A program made the position numbers and the translations under genes. A DNA stretch of 64,000 nt from Strongylocentrotus droebachiensis (lineage: Eukaryota > Echinodermata > Echinoidea > Camarodonta > Strongylocentrotidae): contig JAVYIG010000037.1 in the NCBI GenBank assembly GCA_035222895.1, positions 868,001-932,000 of the forward strand, written 5' to 3'. The notes under the pieces are model-generated. The model saw nothing but the letters and a program-made list of their open reading frames with translations, ran no database searches and had not been told where the DNA came from. Numbering within the stretch: position 1 is the first letter of the stretch; every line of letters begins with the position of its first letter. This document shows positions 32,806 through 62,592 of the stretch, piece by piece.

Positions 32806-33426
32806 ACTGGTATCATGAAATTAAACCAAAAAAAAGAATTGTCAGTGCACATTAAACTGTAAACTTTTAAAAACAAATGATAGAATTTTTCTTTTTTTAA
32901 ACGGATTATAATTATAAAAAAACACGAAAAAAAATAATTATCACCTCAAAAAAAAATATATATATACCGTATATAAAAAAAAAAGAGAGAATTATAAAAT
33001 AAAAATAAAAGAAGGATATCAGTGGTATTGATCGCCGATATCGCGTGCATCCAGTAAAAAATAATTACATAGTAATTGACCAATGCAGGGATTCTTCTAC
33101 CCATCTTATAATAACTATTATACAGTCGTAATTTAACTCATTGTTATCAACAGGTACAGGCATGTAGTTTACACCAAAGGGATAGGGCTTAGTTTTCCCC
33201 TGGCCTTTAATAGCTAGATCATTAGCTAGTGGCACAGATTATTCATGTTTGAAGGGGAAGGGGAGGGGAGGGATCTACACATTAATGTAAATAAATGTAA
33301 GAGAGAAGAGCATTTGCAATTAAGAGAGTTTTGTTTTCAGTATGTGAATGTATTAGTGAGGGTAACAGGAGAGAGAGCTAAAGGTGGGATATAGAGGGGG
33401 AGAGAGAGAGAGAGAAAAGAGGGAGA

Positions 33427-33862
33427 GGTAAACTACAGAGTCCTTATTTGAAGTTGACATGATTATAAATTACTTGTTCACATACAATGTGTCTTTACTA
33501 AGAGCATGAACAAAGCGCCATTCTCATTTGTTCTTTAATATATAGGAATGCAGAAAGCATGACAAAACAAGTTAAACGACAATTGCTCATGAGGTATGAT
33601 CAGCGTTAATATCCTGCCCTAAGCAGGGGCAGCGAGAGGGGGTAAACAAAAAACGCGTTAATTTTACCTTTATTTGGAGACAGCCCCCCCCCCCCCTCCC
33701 CTGGTGCCCAAGGGAGGGGGGGGGGTGCAATTTTCAAGGGCAAAACAAGAACAAATGAGAATGGCGCTTTGTTCATGCTCTCAGTAAAGACGACGCATTG
33801 TATGTGAACAAGTAATTTATAATTATGTCAACTTCAAATTAGGGCTTTGTAGTTTACCGTTA
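33427..33862. mobile_element. Foldback element, arms about 110 bp
   Basis: The left arm from GGTAAACTACAGAGTCCTTA to CTCATTTGTTCTTT (33427-33535) is inverted at 33748-33862. The centre contains repeat debris with C and G runs (33685, 33716). A smaller inverted pair, CCGATAATATCCTGATATGT and its inverse, follows at 33886-33960. Confidence 0.75.
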
Positions 33863-33969
33863 AAGAAAAAGGAGAGAGCAATTTTACCGATAATATCCTG
33901 ATATGTGGGGTGGGGGGTGTCGCACCCTCTCCACATATCAGGATATTATCGGTAACATTGCGCTGTCGT

Positions 33970-34200
33970 CGGGAAAAATGAGAAAAGGGGGAGAGAAAAA
34001 AGAGAGGGAAAGAAAAAGGACAGAAAAGAAAAGGAAAAAGAAGAGAAGAAAGAAAGAGAAAGGAGAGGCAAGAAAAAGGGTAAAAAGAAATGGAGGGATG
34101 AAAGAGGAGAGAGAGGGGGGTAAGAGCATTATAGAGGGGTGTATGAGAGGGGGAGGGAGAGATTGTTGGGTGGAGTCATCTCGTTGAGGGAGCAAGAAAG
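33970..34200. repeat. Purine-rich tract
   Basis: About 200 bp of A/G-rich sequence giving a Lys/Arg/Glu-rich pseudo-ORF. From 34200 to 34520 no feature is seen. Confidence 0.7.
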
Positions 34201-34527
34201 ATACCCACATATACGTTACATTAGGCGTAGTAGAGTATATTCATATAGTAGCTGCGCTATATAAATGGACCTATTATTGTAAAGTATTCATGGAATGTAA
34301 GAATTCATCGCCTTTTCTTTAAATTAATGAACTGGTATTAAGATTTTATCCTATAATCAGGTTTTTAATCCAATTTTAACTACTTTAATTTCCGTGCATT
34401 CTCAGGCCATCACCAAGTGAGTGAAGGGAACCTAGTTCAGTTTTCGTTAAATTTGCTGAAAAGTGAACATACCTGTTGATCGGTTATAAAATTCCAAAGA
34501 ATTGTAATTTAGAGTAAAAATAGGATA

Positions 34528-34945
34528 CCCGTAATGTATTTAGCCTTTCGCATCACAGGTTGTAGTCAATGCCATATACGGCACTGGTTGTAGTTAGTGT
34601 CCCTTTCTATAAAGGGACACTAGTTGTAGTAGCACTATGCCGCCCTATTGTGCCAAATACATTATAGTTTGGTGTAAGTTCTGCTTGCCTGGGTGTATTT
34701 GTGTATGTGTTTCTCTCTCTCTCTCTCTCTCCCATCGCCCTCATCATCATCATCATCATGAAAAGTAAGATACCCGTACATGTAATTTGCCTTTCGCAAT
34801 CAGTTTGAAGTAGCACTATGCTGCCCTCTTGTGCCAAATACATTATAGTTTGGTTTGCCTGTGTGTATGACTGCTGACACTGTACGTGTGTTTGTCTCTC
34901 TCTCTCTCTTTCTCCCATCGCCCTCATCATTATTATCATCATCAC
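34528..34945 (+). repeat. Tandem duplication, about 181-bp period
   Basis: AGTAGCACTATGCCGCCCT at 34628 recurs as AGTAGCACTATGCTGCCCT at 34809. Each copy includes TGCCAAATACATTATAGTTT, a CT microsatellite and CCCATCGCCCTCATCAT. The second copy leads into the ATC array. Confidence 0.8.
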
Positions 34946-35735
34946 CATGATTCATCATCATCCTCATCATCTTCACCATCATAATCATTATCTCCTTAAT
35001 CGTCATTCCCTTCATCATCATTAGTCATTACCATAATCATAATCACTTTTGTAATCAATATCACAATCATAATCATCCTATTCATTACCAATGTTATCAT
35101 CGGCACGATCATCATCATCACCATTATCATCGGCACTATCATCATCATCACCATCATCATCGTGATCGTCATCACCAATTATTTTTACCTTGTAAATTCA
35201 CTTGTATCAGCCTCCAGCTGTATTGTTGAATATTCGAATAAAACCTTATCAAATCAAATCAAATCAAACCACCATCATCATTATCACCATCACCGTCATC
35301 ATCATCATAATCTTATCATCACCCTCACCACCCATTAACATCATCATCACCATCACCATCAATACCATCATCATCACCACTGTCATCACTATCACCATGA
35401 TCGTCATCACCACTGTCATCACCATCACCATCATGATCATCATCATCATGATCGTCATCATCACCATCACCACCACCACCATCATCATCACCATCACCAT
35501 CATCACCACATCATCACCATGATCGTCATCACCATCTTCATCATGATGATCATGATCATGATGATCATGATGATCGTCATCATCACCATCACCATCATCA
35601 TCATCAATACCATCATCATCACCACGATCACCACCATCATCATCACCATCAACACGATCATCACTATTATCATCATTATCACCACCATCATCATCATCAC
35701 CACCATCATCATTACCTGTAACATTACCACATATA
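34940..35735. repeat. Long ATC/CAT-type trinucleotide array
   Basis: Nearly 800 bp of ATC, ACC and ATG trinucleotides, densest at 35270-35715. A non-array segment at 35180-35262 ends in (AAATC)n, resembling the 3' tail of a retroelement. Long ORFs in several frames (Ile/Thr-rich or Met/Asp-rich) are artefacts. Confidence 0.85.
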
Positions 35736-38700
35736 CAAATGAATAAAGTATTTCCTTCACACAAGATTTTTTTTTTTGATGGCAGAAATGGTTTAATTCA
35801 TTGAGCACATTGATAATAGATGGCTATTTACAGGACAACAGAGTGTCTTGGAGAGCTCCAAAAATTCTCATTAAAACATGTTGCCATTTCCTATATTACT
35901 TATCCAAGATTACATTGCTATTATCTTCATTTTAAAAAAGAGAAGGAAAAAAAATAAAAAGAACATATCTACATTGGAGTTCATAAAACGGGTTCAAGAA
36001 ACAGTGTAAAGATTGCATCATCATATAATTTCATTTGTGACACAAAACTGTGGGTGCCCAGTGTGGTGCGCGGCCCCAATCGTGCTCAACGTGCGAACAG
36101 TGCAGTGGAAACAGGGCGGGCTCACACAGCTACGTACACAATCAAATTGTGTACACTAAAAACAGGCCAGTGGGTACGATGTGCACGCACTGTATGCTCG
36201 GGTAATTTCAAAGCGTTACAGAATGACACTTCCAGAGAATTTTAAATTTTGAATAAGGAATATTTCAGACATTCAAATAAAAATCTACAAATTAATGACA
36301 TGATGAATAAACTAATATGAAGTATTTTCACTGGAGTTGAGGTTGTTATCAACAATTCATCAAATACATAAAATATTGAATTTTAAAAAGCTTTGTTACA
36401 GAATGGCCAACAAAAATTATCTTCAATGCCATTCCCTAACAAATCAATTTAAAGAATGTTTGATAAGAAACCCATATGTTTTGAAACCAGCTCATATTAG
36501 TAAAAACAGCATATCATTGATCTCGATATTTGTATTTTTTTGATAATATTCTTTATTCAAAATTGACAATTTCTTGGAAACGTTGCACCGTTACGCTTCG
36601 AATTGACCTTTAGGGATACACATACAAATAGTTGGCAGATAGAGAGCGTTAACATGAGAGAGAACTTCTTGCTTCATTCAAAACTCTCACATGGATAATG
36701 CCCAGTCTGGTAAAAAGTCACAATTCCAATGGCAATGGGAGTACAGCCTAATATATTACTACTTGAGAGAAATGGTTACCAGTCTACATACAGAGACTAT
36801 AAATACACTACTGCAGACGGTCACTACATCATAGGTTATTGCGCAGCCTGCTTAGGATGATGAAAAAAAAAGAAGTCCTCCTTATTCTTATCACAATCAA
36901 TTTATCCATTCACAAAATGCTGAAGTTACATTTCAAATGACGTTTTTTTAATCATCCAATGGCAGAACGATACTAATGAGCTTAAAGGCTTGTACAGTTA
37001 TGGCAACGTAAACTGCCGCAAAAGTAGTTGTCACAATTTTTTTTTTTTAAAGTGTGAATCAATAGCAACTGCGCACAACAAAGGACTTGTGCGTATTCAC
37101 TGAGCTCCGTGTTATAAGATACAGACAAGTCAAGCGTGTCACATTTTACATCATCATGAAGAAAAAAAACACTCTTTAATTTTGTTTTTAAATGATGCGA
37201 TTTTGCCGCATTATGTCTAAACAAGCGTTAATTGTTAACTGAATGAGTTTTAAACCCTTGTCCCCATTCATACTGGTAGCTGTATTGTTAAAATCACTTT
37301 AATTAAACAATTGAATTGTGAACCAAGTCAACATATTTAAAAGGCAACTATTAACCATATTTTTTCTTATTTTATGATTTAGACACTGTTCAACAATTAC
37401 TTTTCTTAAATTGTCAGGAAAACATGCATGACTGTACATGCCTATGTTTATCTCTCCAGCCAAAAACGTCATTTGAAACTTCAATCAGCTCGCACCTGAA
37501 CAATTACCTACAGTACCTTATTCATATTCTATGGTTTCTTGACTGGTGTTCTTACATAAAGATACTGAAAAGAGAAAAACGTGTATAAATAATCCAGTGT
37601 TTTTACATTGCTACAGCTACGAGGTGTGTACATGTATGTGTGTGTGTTAAATACATGCATTGTGAACAATGGGCAGTGGTAAACGCTAATAAAAGTACAG
37701 AAACATAAAGAAAAAAAGAACTTGAAATAATATTTTACCACAAAAAATGGGGTCTTGACGCTTTACCAGAAAGGTTCTGACATAATGATGTATGATGTGC
37801 TTCAAGGTCTATATATAGATTAGGCTATTAATGGGGAATCCCCTCTTTGCAGTGTAGTTTATTATCAAAATGAACACTGCCCTCTCATGTTCATAACAGG
37901 ATAGTTTACCTATCAAATGTGTACACCGTTCACAGCTAAAATAACAAATATTAACAATTAGCTTTTTTGGGGAGCTTTTTTTCTTCTTGCTAGCGTTAAA
38001 CAAAGTGATGCCGTTTAATTTAAATTGATAAAACATGTTAAGAGCATTTTGTGTCTTTTAAGCCAGGATAGTGTTCAATCTGTATATGAGTGAACGTCCT
38101 TGTGGCGCAAAAAAGATGATTTAACGGCAAACTAGGCATATTTTACTTGGCATTTTATAATGCAGACGTCACAAAATGAGATTTGTATGAAACAAACATT
38201 CAGTTTCCTTACAATGAAAAATCGATTGAACTGAGACGAGCATGGACGTCACAAACAAATTGTTCATTTGTAACTCCCCTTCTGTCACTGTCAAATATAA
38301 AATGGTGATAAATATACAGGTGAGCAGCTCCACAACCAGCTACTTTTTAAAATGTGGGTTATGCAGTTTGAGCTCTGTAACATGAACATGTATTTTGATA
38401 GACCTTGAAGCACGGGTAGATTTCATTAAAAATTACAAAGATAAAAGATAAAAAGTGAAAACAAATTAAAAATTCATGATGCAAATCAGTAGTTAACAAA
38501 CATTTAAAAAAGAATCCATGCATAAAAATTCTACATTCATGAAACCAAAACTATAGAATCATAATTTCAACAAAGCAAAAAGAATTGGTATCAATCAAAC
38601 ATTTCGAGACAACTGGGGAAAAAAAAAACTAAAATTCTTACAAGAACATTTGACAGAGTAACCCATATAATATCCAATAGCGTGAAGAAATCTGACAATA

Positions 38701-38960
38701 ACAAAAACAAAAAGACAGAAATAATAAATATATCTGTTCAAAACTTGGAAACCATCTGCCAGTCATAATATTCATAATAACATTTTCAACTTTTTTTTTG
38801 TTTGTTTGTCTGTACCCGACCTCATAATTTACTATATACATGATTCAAAAATAAGTGCAACGAGTATGCTGCTCTGTACAATTACCATTCATCTTTGTAA
38901 ATCTTTCTTTTAAGTCTTTACAATTCTTTTCTCTTTATACTGTACATATGAGTTCAATGC
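35736..38960. other. Intergenic or long 3' UTR of the DYRK1 gene
   Basis: AT-rich, mostly unique-looking. A minus-strand AATAAA (TTTATT near 36550) could serve the DYRK1 gene, but that would mean a 6-kb 3' UTR. No coding segment can be supported. Confidence 0.4.
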
Positions 38961-38974
38961 AAAGGTAGAAGCAG

Positions 38975-39690
38975 GATGGAGAGAGAGAGAGAGAGAGAGG
39001 GAAAGAGAGAGAGAGGGAGAGAAGGGGATAGAGATGGAGAGAGGGGGGGGGTAGAGATGGAGAGAGAGTGGGGGGGGGGGGGGGGAAGGGGATAGGGAGA
39101 GAGAGAGAGGGGGAGGGGATAGAGAGAGAGAGAGAGAAAGAGAGAGAGACAGACAGAGAGAAGGGAAGGTTCAGAGGAAGGAGAACATATTAAAAGAGAC
39201 GGGAAAGAAAGATAGAGAGGAAGAGAGATAAATAAAAGATGGAAGATGATGGAATTAAGAGAGAACACGAGAGAGATGGAGGAGAGATAAGGGAGAAAAA
39301 CACAAGAGTTTGCAAGTGAGGGGAGAAGACGGATGGAGAGGGGAAGAGAAAGAGGTAAACATGAAGAGTCAGAGATTTTAAAAAAAATGGGCTAAAGAAC
39401 GAGAGATGAAATAGTGTGATAAGGAAAGAGATATAAAGGGATCAATAAATAGTAATAAGAGGGAACGAGAGAATAGGTAAACAGGTGCAAGATGAGAAGA
39501 AGGCAAAAGAAAAAGCAGTAGAGATGAAAATATAAATAATGACAGAGAGAGAACAGGGGCGGGGTCGGGAGAAAAGTGCACATCTCAATTCCGAGGTAAA
39601 TCGCATAAAATTTATCTAAACCGTACAAACCTAGATATCTACATCTACTTCAAGAGAGAGAGAGACAGAGAGAGAGAGAGAGATGGGAGG
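38975..39690. repeat. GA-rich tract with G run
   Basis: GAGA-rich DNA over about 700 bp, interrupted by a G run near 39069. It makes spurious Ser/Leu-rich minus-strand ORFs. Confidence 0.85.
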
Positions 39691-39699
39691 ATGAACAGA

Positions 39700-42632
39700 C
39701 TAAGGAATTCACTGACACATTAGGTTTCAAAACGATGTGTGGCTAGTAAAAACACATTATTCAGCTGTATGGTAGTGATCGAGTGTATTGAACAGGGAGG
39801 GGGTGTGGAAAAGATTCGGTCCCTGCACGTTGTGTGTCAATTATCACATGTTCCAGTTGAAATATACAGAATATCAACTCTCCAAAAATACAGTCTTTTC
39901 CCTCTCACAACTCTGTACAAAACCCACATATTTCTACTGTGAAAAGCGTTCCGTTAAAAATGACTTCCGTACTTTCATCGTTACCATTTTAAAAATTTGA
40001 TAAGGAAAAGGAGAATTCTCGTCTTAGGTTTGTAACTTGCTACATTCTAAACACTATCACCTTGTAAAAATAACATTGGAATTGTCGACAACTTCACTGA
40101 TAAAACACGACAACCAGATAAAAAGGAGTAAAATTGTGATTAACATCTAAGTCGTGGACAATACTTCTGTGCAATACAGGAGAATGAATATATGGGGTTA
40201 TATGGAGGTAGATTAATTTTTGTTTCAGAAGTCCAGTAATTTTTTCGCACCTTAAAAATGGATCGTGGGATAAAAAACTGGCAAGAATTTTCTTCCAACC
40301 TCCCCTACTGGAACAATTAAAAACCCATACTTAACATTTCAGAACTTTGAATGATGTTATTTTCGTTTGGCTTACAGTCTGTTATCCTGAAGGGCTGGAA
40401 GGGATTATGTTGTTTCTTAACCAAATTAAAAACCTTTATCATGACGATATGCATTTCTTATAAAACGTATTGTGTAATACATGCCTTGCTGTTAAAAACC
40501 CCAAACAAACCAATTCATTGTTTTACAGAGTAAAAGGGGGTGATACAATCATCTCACGATACACTCATGGACATTTGCCCCTTGATAAAAACAGATTTGA
40601 CAGTGCAATGAACTTGCCCCATCAGTTCATTTAAAATGCCCCCGACACGTGTATCTCGTAGCTTCTGATTTGCTATCACTTTTAATGCTTGAGGTGGAAA
40701 GGAGTTGTCAAATCGTTTAAACTTTGGGCTTTGCTATTCTCATATCTTATGCAGCCTTATATTATATCTGTTCACAAAAGGAAAGCAGGCAATCGTTATA
40801 TAATAAAAAATTCCCCATTTTACGTTTCTTAAACACCATTTTAGTATGATAAACCCCCTGAATACTTGCAACATGTTCCATAGAACGACATCCTAACCTA
40901 TAGGAGATCCATACAAAAGATTACAATTATTACATGGATAATTGGGAATATTTATTAAAATCCATTCAATACTGATTTTCAAGAAAAATAGTAGGAGAGA
41001 AGAGAGGGTGAGATATAACTCGATTTTTGTACAAAAAACATTTAAATTCAGCTGCAAAGCAATGCTTCTTACGACGAGACTTGTTCTGTCTTTACTTTAT
41101 CCATCTTCGTTCTGTACCTTTTTTCCCCTATGAGGTCAGGACTAAACTTGATGTTGATTTCATATTTACTAGAAAAAATTATACCAAACTTGGTCAAAAC
41201 TATTCTTGTTAAATTTTCTCCAAGCATATGGCTGGCCAATATTTCTGAGGAACTTTTTGATAAATTAAAATCTGTAGGTCAAATGAAAGGCCGTGATATT
41301 TCATTGTTTTGTTGAATACACACCATTTTGATGAAATCGCTATGAAGACAATTCTATGTTTTCAGATATCGACTTTTGCTAACCTGTCATAGTGCAGAAA
41401 GTCTTCAAATTTTGTTTGAAATTGAGGTAATAAGTCTTTGTAGCGTTACGGAACACGGTTTGTTTTGATTTTACAACTCTTACAAAAATATTGAATTCGA
41501 GATGACTCTTTTCCACATGTGTGTCTGATTGAGGTAAATATAAGTAGTTTTGATGGTGATGCAATATACATTTTCTTATATGGGTTGCTTTTACTTATCA
41601 TCTGACGTAAAACCTTTCAAAAGATGGTCAAACATTGTCCAACCTTGTTTAAGTTGAGGTATAAGTTTGATGGTGCAATATAATTTCAGATATGGTGTGT
41701 ATTTATACAGGCATTGTAAGAAACGTGCAAGACAGAGGAGATACTGGTTCTTGAGGGATCTGGCAAGGTTTCCACTAAAGACCTTGAGGATAGGCTCAAA
41801 GACTACATGGCCTATCAACAAAAAATGACCAATTATTTAGGATCAGGGTCTCTTTTCCTTCAAGATATTGACCATCAATACAACTCACACAGTATCATCT
41901 TTTCAATAAATGTACATCTCGAGAGCTGGTTTTCTGTAACTCGTTGACTACTGGATTCTACTGAATTCAATCATATACAGGGGCCATCAGATAGTATTTT
42001 GTCTTTGATGCGGCAACTCTCTTGATGATCAGGCCGGTAGGGTCCTTTGGCGTTTTACGATGCTCTGTTGGTACTGAGGAGTGAAGGGGGTAATATGTTC
42101 AACAGTCTAATGATCTGTTTCTAGGAGAGACATATTGGTGTGAAGGGTCGAGTGGTCTTTGAAGAGAGAAGAACATAAAAAGACATCTCCCAAGAGGGGT
42201 ATCTGCCACTGATGGGGTACGTTGTAACCATAGTTTGTAGAATGATGACGATGCGAAACTCCTTGTGATGATGCCTGCCTGCCGTTCCCATGTATTGAAA
42301 TCCTGTTGCTACCTACAATCAAATCTTCCTAAAGCCAAACAAACGATGCGATGCGATCCTATTGAATTCCTTTGCTAAATCTTTTCCACTCTACAGAGGT
42401 TTCCTTTTGCTAGATTCTACACACGCGGTGCGATGATTCCGTTTGACGACGATTCCGAAGCGATTGCGAGCTTGACGAGATATATCCACCACCACCACAA
42501 GCCCGAGTGAGGGCGACATTCATTTGCGAAACCCGCACGAGGTACTAAAGGGTGTTCTACCGAGGGTCGGCCGACTAACTAGCGGAGGGACCTAGCAGCT
42601 AGGTGAATAGAGAATAAGTTTGACAGCGGAGG
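39700..42632 (-). other. Probable DYRK1 3' UTR and flank
   Basis: Directly downstream of the DYRK1 stop codon on the minus strand. A minus-strand AATAAA near 40950 is one candidate poly(A) signal. No other gene is seen. Confidence 0.4.
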
Positions 42633-58802
<16,170 letters not shown>

Positions 58803-59055
58803 CTAAAAACGATAAAAACGACAAAGTAAACGCAAATTAAGTGATGTTATCGTAGTAATTATGATAATTGAACAGTTTTTATAGCACATATAAACACATG
58901 TCGCCGTTCAGCTGCTCCGTCAAGCAATACACATCATCACAACCATTCAGACTTCTGCGTTCTACAAGAAGAAACACAAAAAGTACACATAAGTCACATA
59001 GTAATTACAGTAATTGAACGTTTTTGTATAGCGCATAATTGCATGTTTCTATGTC

Positions 59056-59998
59056 CTTTACAGAACATAATACAAAAGGAGTGGAAATGGTGCACTGGGT
59101 GCCTAATTGTGAGATCTTAGAAAGTGCTAAATAGATATGTTTTCAAATTACTTCTGAACTTTCTCTTCATAAAGATGAAGGGATATTGACATTTCGGAAA
59201 AGAGCGTATAGAAAAACTGAAAGGGCTAGTGCTCATAGAGGAATAATGCTTGCCTCTTGCAAAACACCATTTCATATCTGCCACAGCAATAATTAGGAAC
59301 CTCTTAAGCAAAATTCATGAATTTAGTGTATTTTACATGCTTTCATACAAATGATGATGGGTTTTTGTATAGCTGCGGTGTCAGCCTCTGCTGGCGCTCA
59401 AGGCGCTTGCTCTATAATGCCTCACAAATTCAGTGTTTTCATCTAGTGTTTCAAAATTTTGGTTATCTTCCATTAGTCTTTGTTGGCAAATGTTTCCAGG
59501 ACACGACAGAAATATATGGTTCCTAACGCTTGTTTGAGGGCAGTAAAATGGGATTACGTTCCTCAAAAATAGAAATGGTCGGCAGATATGCCGTATTGAA
59601 ACCCTAGACAACTTCACTTTGATTTTTGACAATTCAACCATCCCTCGGGTAATATTCAAACAACGCTTGGGTTAAGGTATATTAAGGGAATTCCATTACT
59701 GAGTCACTACTCAATATGCTTCAATTTTTCAGGTGTTGCGTGTATGGCCGATAATGCCGGACGTGATCGATGGTCATTCTCGGCCACGGCCACACAGGCC
59801 AGCTGACCCCTCTTGGACGTGCCCTACTTTTGACCGGGTTTCAATCAATGCGTATTTACTTTCCGCCAGGGTAGAATGGTTTGAGAGGTGGACGGAGTAA
59901 GAAAGAAAACTCTGAATGGGTGAGAGCTCGAGGGGTGAGGTTTACAGAATGACTGACAGATAAAATAGTCTAGGCAAAAACAAAAAAGAAGACTCGTA
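59056..59998. other. No gene recognised
   Basis: Upstream DYRK1 intron or flank. ORFs here have no motif. A missing 5' DYRK1 exon could be here but was not found. Confidence 0.4.
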
Positions 59999-60227
59999 GG
60001 CCCAAATTCACAAAGGAGGTTTACATTTAACCCATGGTTTAAACCCTAGTTTACATAACCCATGGTTTAAAATTAGCGCAAAAGAAGCGCAACACAGTCA
60101 ACAGGTCCAATATTAGACGTGCGCAAGGCAACGCACGCTTAATTTTCACTAATTTTAAACCATGGGTTTATGTAAATGCAGGTTTAAACCATGGATAAAA
60201 TGTAAACCTCCTTTGTGAATTCGGGCC
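59999..60227. mobile_element. Miniature inverted-repeat element, same family as 13550-13694
   Basis: Ends GGCCCAAATTCACAAAGGAG and CTCCTTTGTGAATTCGGGCC; inner repeats AACCCATGGTTTAAA and their inverse TTTAAACCATGGGTT. A GC-rich centre contains GCGCAAAAGAAGCGCAACAC. Confidence 0.8.
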
Positions 60228-60397
60228 TTACAGTTTTGTTCACATATTCCACAGTAAAACGTGGTATTATTCATTCATTTTTCTGTACTAAATGAATGGC
60301 AAAACGTAGTTAAGTACAACAATGGCAACAAAGGTTCCACACTAACAATATTATCAGTGTTATCTTACAGAAGTGCGAAGTGCATTACACTTGAACA

Positions 60398-60520
60398 TAA
60401 AGCTTAGCAATTGATCGTACAATTGATTTTTGTGACTGATTGCACTTGGTGATCAATGCAATCAATCGCAAAAGTCAATCGTGCGATTAATTGCTAAGCT
60501 TTGTCAGTGCTGCAGGGCCC
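60398..60520. repeat. Foldback, AGCTTAGCAATTGATCG arms
   Basis: AAGCTTAGCAATTGATCGTA is inverted as CGTGCGATTAATTGCTAAGC TT, and TGCAGGGCCC lies at the right end as in the other foldbacks. From 60520 to 61925 no gene is seen; a G run lies at 61258. Confidence 0.65.
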
Positions 60521-61925
60521 TGGTCATGCAGGTGTATTGTCAAAAGATACTATGTGGAAATACTTGGAAAGAGTTGATCACATTTTAAAGGGATCCGGTA
60601 ACTTTGTCTTAGATCCTTTAGAAATAATCCTTGATTTAGCTCATGCTGCAATGATAGTTACAGTGTATAAACCTTTAGGTCAGTCAGGAACTCCATGACT
60701 TTTACAAGCCGATCGCCTGTCTGATTATCAAGATATTAATGATTGAAATTACACATTTTGAAAACCGTACGCTGAACGGTTTTCATAACACTACAGTCTT
60801 TTGGGGAAAACGAGTATGGTAAAACCGGTCACTCAAAGATTTTTACTTCTTGATCATTTTGAAGCGCAATTTTTTTAGGGCTTCAATATTATATTATCCC
60901 TTTAAAGTATTGGTGTACATCGTATATTATTAAGTTTTGGAATAGTAAACTCATTGAGAAATTGACTCAATCTTGCAGAAAGTCACATGCACTGCAGACA
61001 GAAATGGCTACATATGGGACTACGCAAGTGGAATGATCGTTTGGTCCAAACGTTTCAGTTTTTTTCTTGCATATGTTGTATATATGGTGAATTTTGAAGA
61101 ACAATCCTTTTCAGGAAATTCTATAATGATATTCTTCAAAACTGACACAAAAAGAATGAATAAACTCAAAAATTATTATTCATTACTATTCGACCTATAT
61201 GTATTATTTAACATTACACAGGGCTCCTCACATTTGTTGTTGTTTTTAGCAGAAGGTGGGGGGGGGGGGGTGGTCCAGAGTGCTTTAGGGTCTGTATGCA
61301 TGAGTCCTAAGTTCAAATTTTTGCAATTTTAGAAGTCCGGACTTGGAGAATTTTGGGCGCCCAGGTGTGCCTGTGCCGGGTTGTGTCCGAGCCCTATATC
61401 CATGACTTATTAATTCTCTGTCCCACGTATTTGTATTTATGTAAGTAAAATTTAGTAAATTGCATAACCATAACCTCTCACCCACATATCTGTACATTTT
61501 AGATGTTGTTGACATACCAATGCATCTCACAACCGGAAAACATTCATTACACCGTGACAAACAACGGTAGATTCCACAGTGAAAAATGCAATGTTTTATT
61601 TGTAAACAACAGCAGTGAAATGCATTGCAGAACACCAGACTTATCACTTACAGTGTATCTCTATTGCCTTGCATATTTAAAAACAAAGGAGCGCCAAATT
61701 TGTTACAATTCTGAGGTACCTTTTAATACAAAATACAGATGAAATGAGTGGTATAATAGCCCAAATGTGAAATTCCTCAAGAAAAAAAGAAAAAAAAGAA
61801 AAAAAAGCTATGATAGGGGAACAATGGACAAATATTTGCTGAATTTGCAGAGTTTTGCCTCAATGGTCATCAGTATGTAGAGCACATTAAAGCGGATGCT
61901 AGTTGACGTCATACCATGTGAAGAG

Positions 61926-62474
61926 TAGTGCTGTAACATCACGGATATCTCCAATTCCGTTTAACCGCCAGTCAAAACCGGACGGTTTTCGGTTAAACGA
62001 TTTATTTATAAAAAATAAAAAAAAAAATTCCGTTTTCAATTGGACGGTTTCGTTTACCCTTTTTTTTTTCTTCACCGACTCGGTCGGCAGCAAGCCAGGT
62101 CTGTGTGAAAAAGCGGGAAGGAATTTCATTTGTGCTTGTGAACTTGTCATAAATAATAGTAACAATGTCGATTTTAGAGGAATGTGTAAGATCATTAATG
62201 TAAAGTAAAAACAGTAGAGGACCTAGGATAGAACCTTGTGGTAGGCCATGTGTTCAAGTTGGATGAATTATTATTATAAATTACATATTGAGATCCATTA
62301 CAAAGATTACTTTCAAACCAAGATGACAGACAAATTGGAGTGTTGTTCTAGTTTCAGAGTGGTGAGTCAACACACAGATTACTGAGCTGGGAGACATTGC
62401 CAGGCATAGTGCCAGGTGTAGGGGCATAAATCGAAACTTAAAACAAAAAAATATTTAAAAAAAAATTTAAAAAA

Positions 62475-62508
<34 letters not shown>

Positions 62509-62592
62509 GGGTAAACGAAACCGTCCAATTGAAAACGGAATCCGCCATGGGCGGTCGGATACCGGACGGTTAAACGTTTGACTACAGCACTA
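61926..62592. mobile_element. hAT-like element with 8-bp duplication and captured LINE piece
   Basis: Starts TAGTGCTGTAAC and ends GACTACAGCACTA, flanked by the exact octamer GTGAAGAG (61918-61925 and 62593-62600). Subterminal inverted blocks include TTCCGTTTTCAATTGGACGG and its inverse near 62520. The interior holds a fragment of reverse transcriptase and an A run of about 35 bases at 62471-62506. Confidence 0.8.
62105..62341 (-). mobile_element. LINE reverse-transcriptase fragment inside the hAT-like element
   Basis: The minus strand encodes PICLSSWFESNLCNGSQYVI then YNNNSSNL and, after a frameshift, HGLPQGSILGPLLFLLYIND. GxPQGSxLGPLLFLLYIND is the hallmark of CR1/jockey-type reverse transcriptases, and WF.S.L..R.QYV the usual preceding motif. 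The fragment is short and frameshifted, thus dead. Confidence 0.8.

Noticed and set aside
35202-35764. Long ORFs (106-166 codons) on both strands
   Set aside because: They come from the ATC-type trinucleotide array; composition is Ile/Thr or Met/Asp only and no splice or start context exists.
59755-59860. Possible upstream DYRK1 exon in a GC-richer patch
   Set aside because: No phase-1 donor and no similarity to known DYRK1 N-termini; the frame closes quickly.
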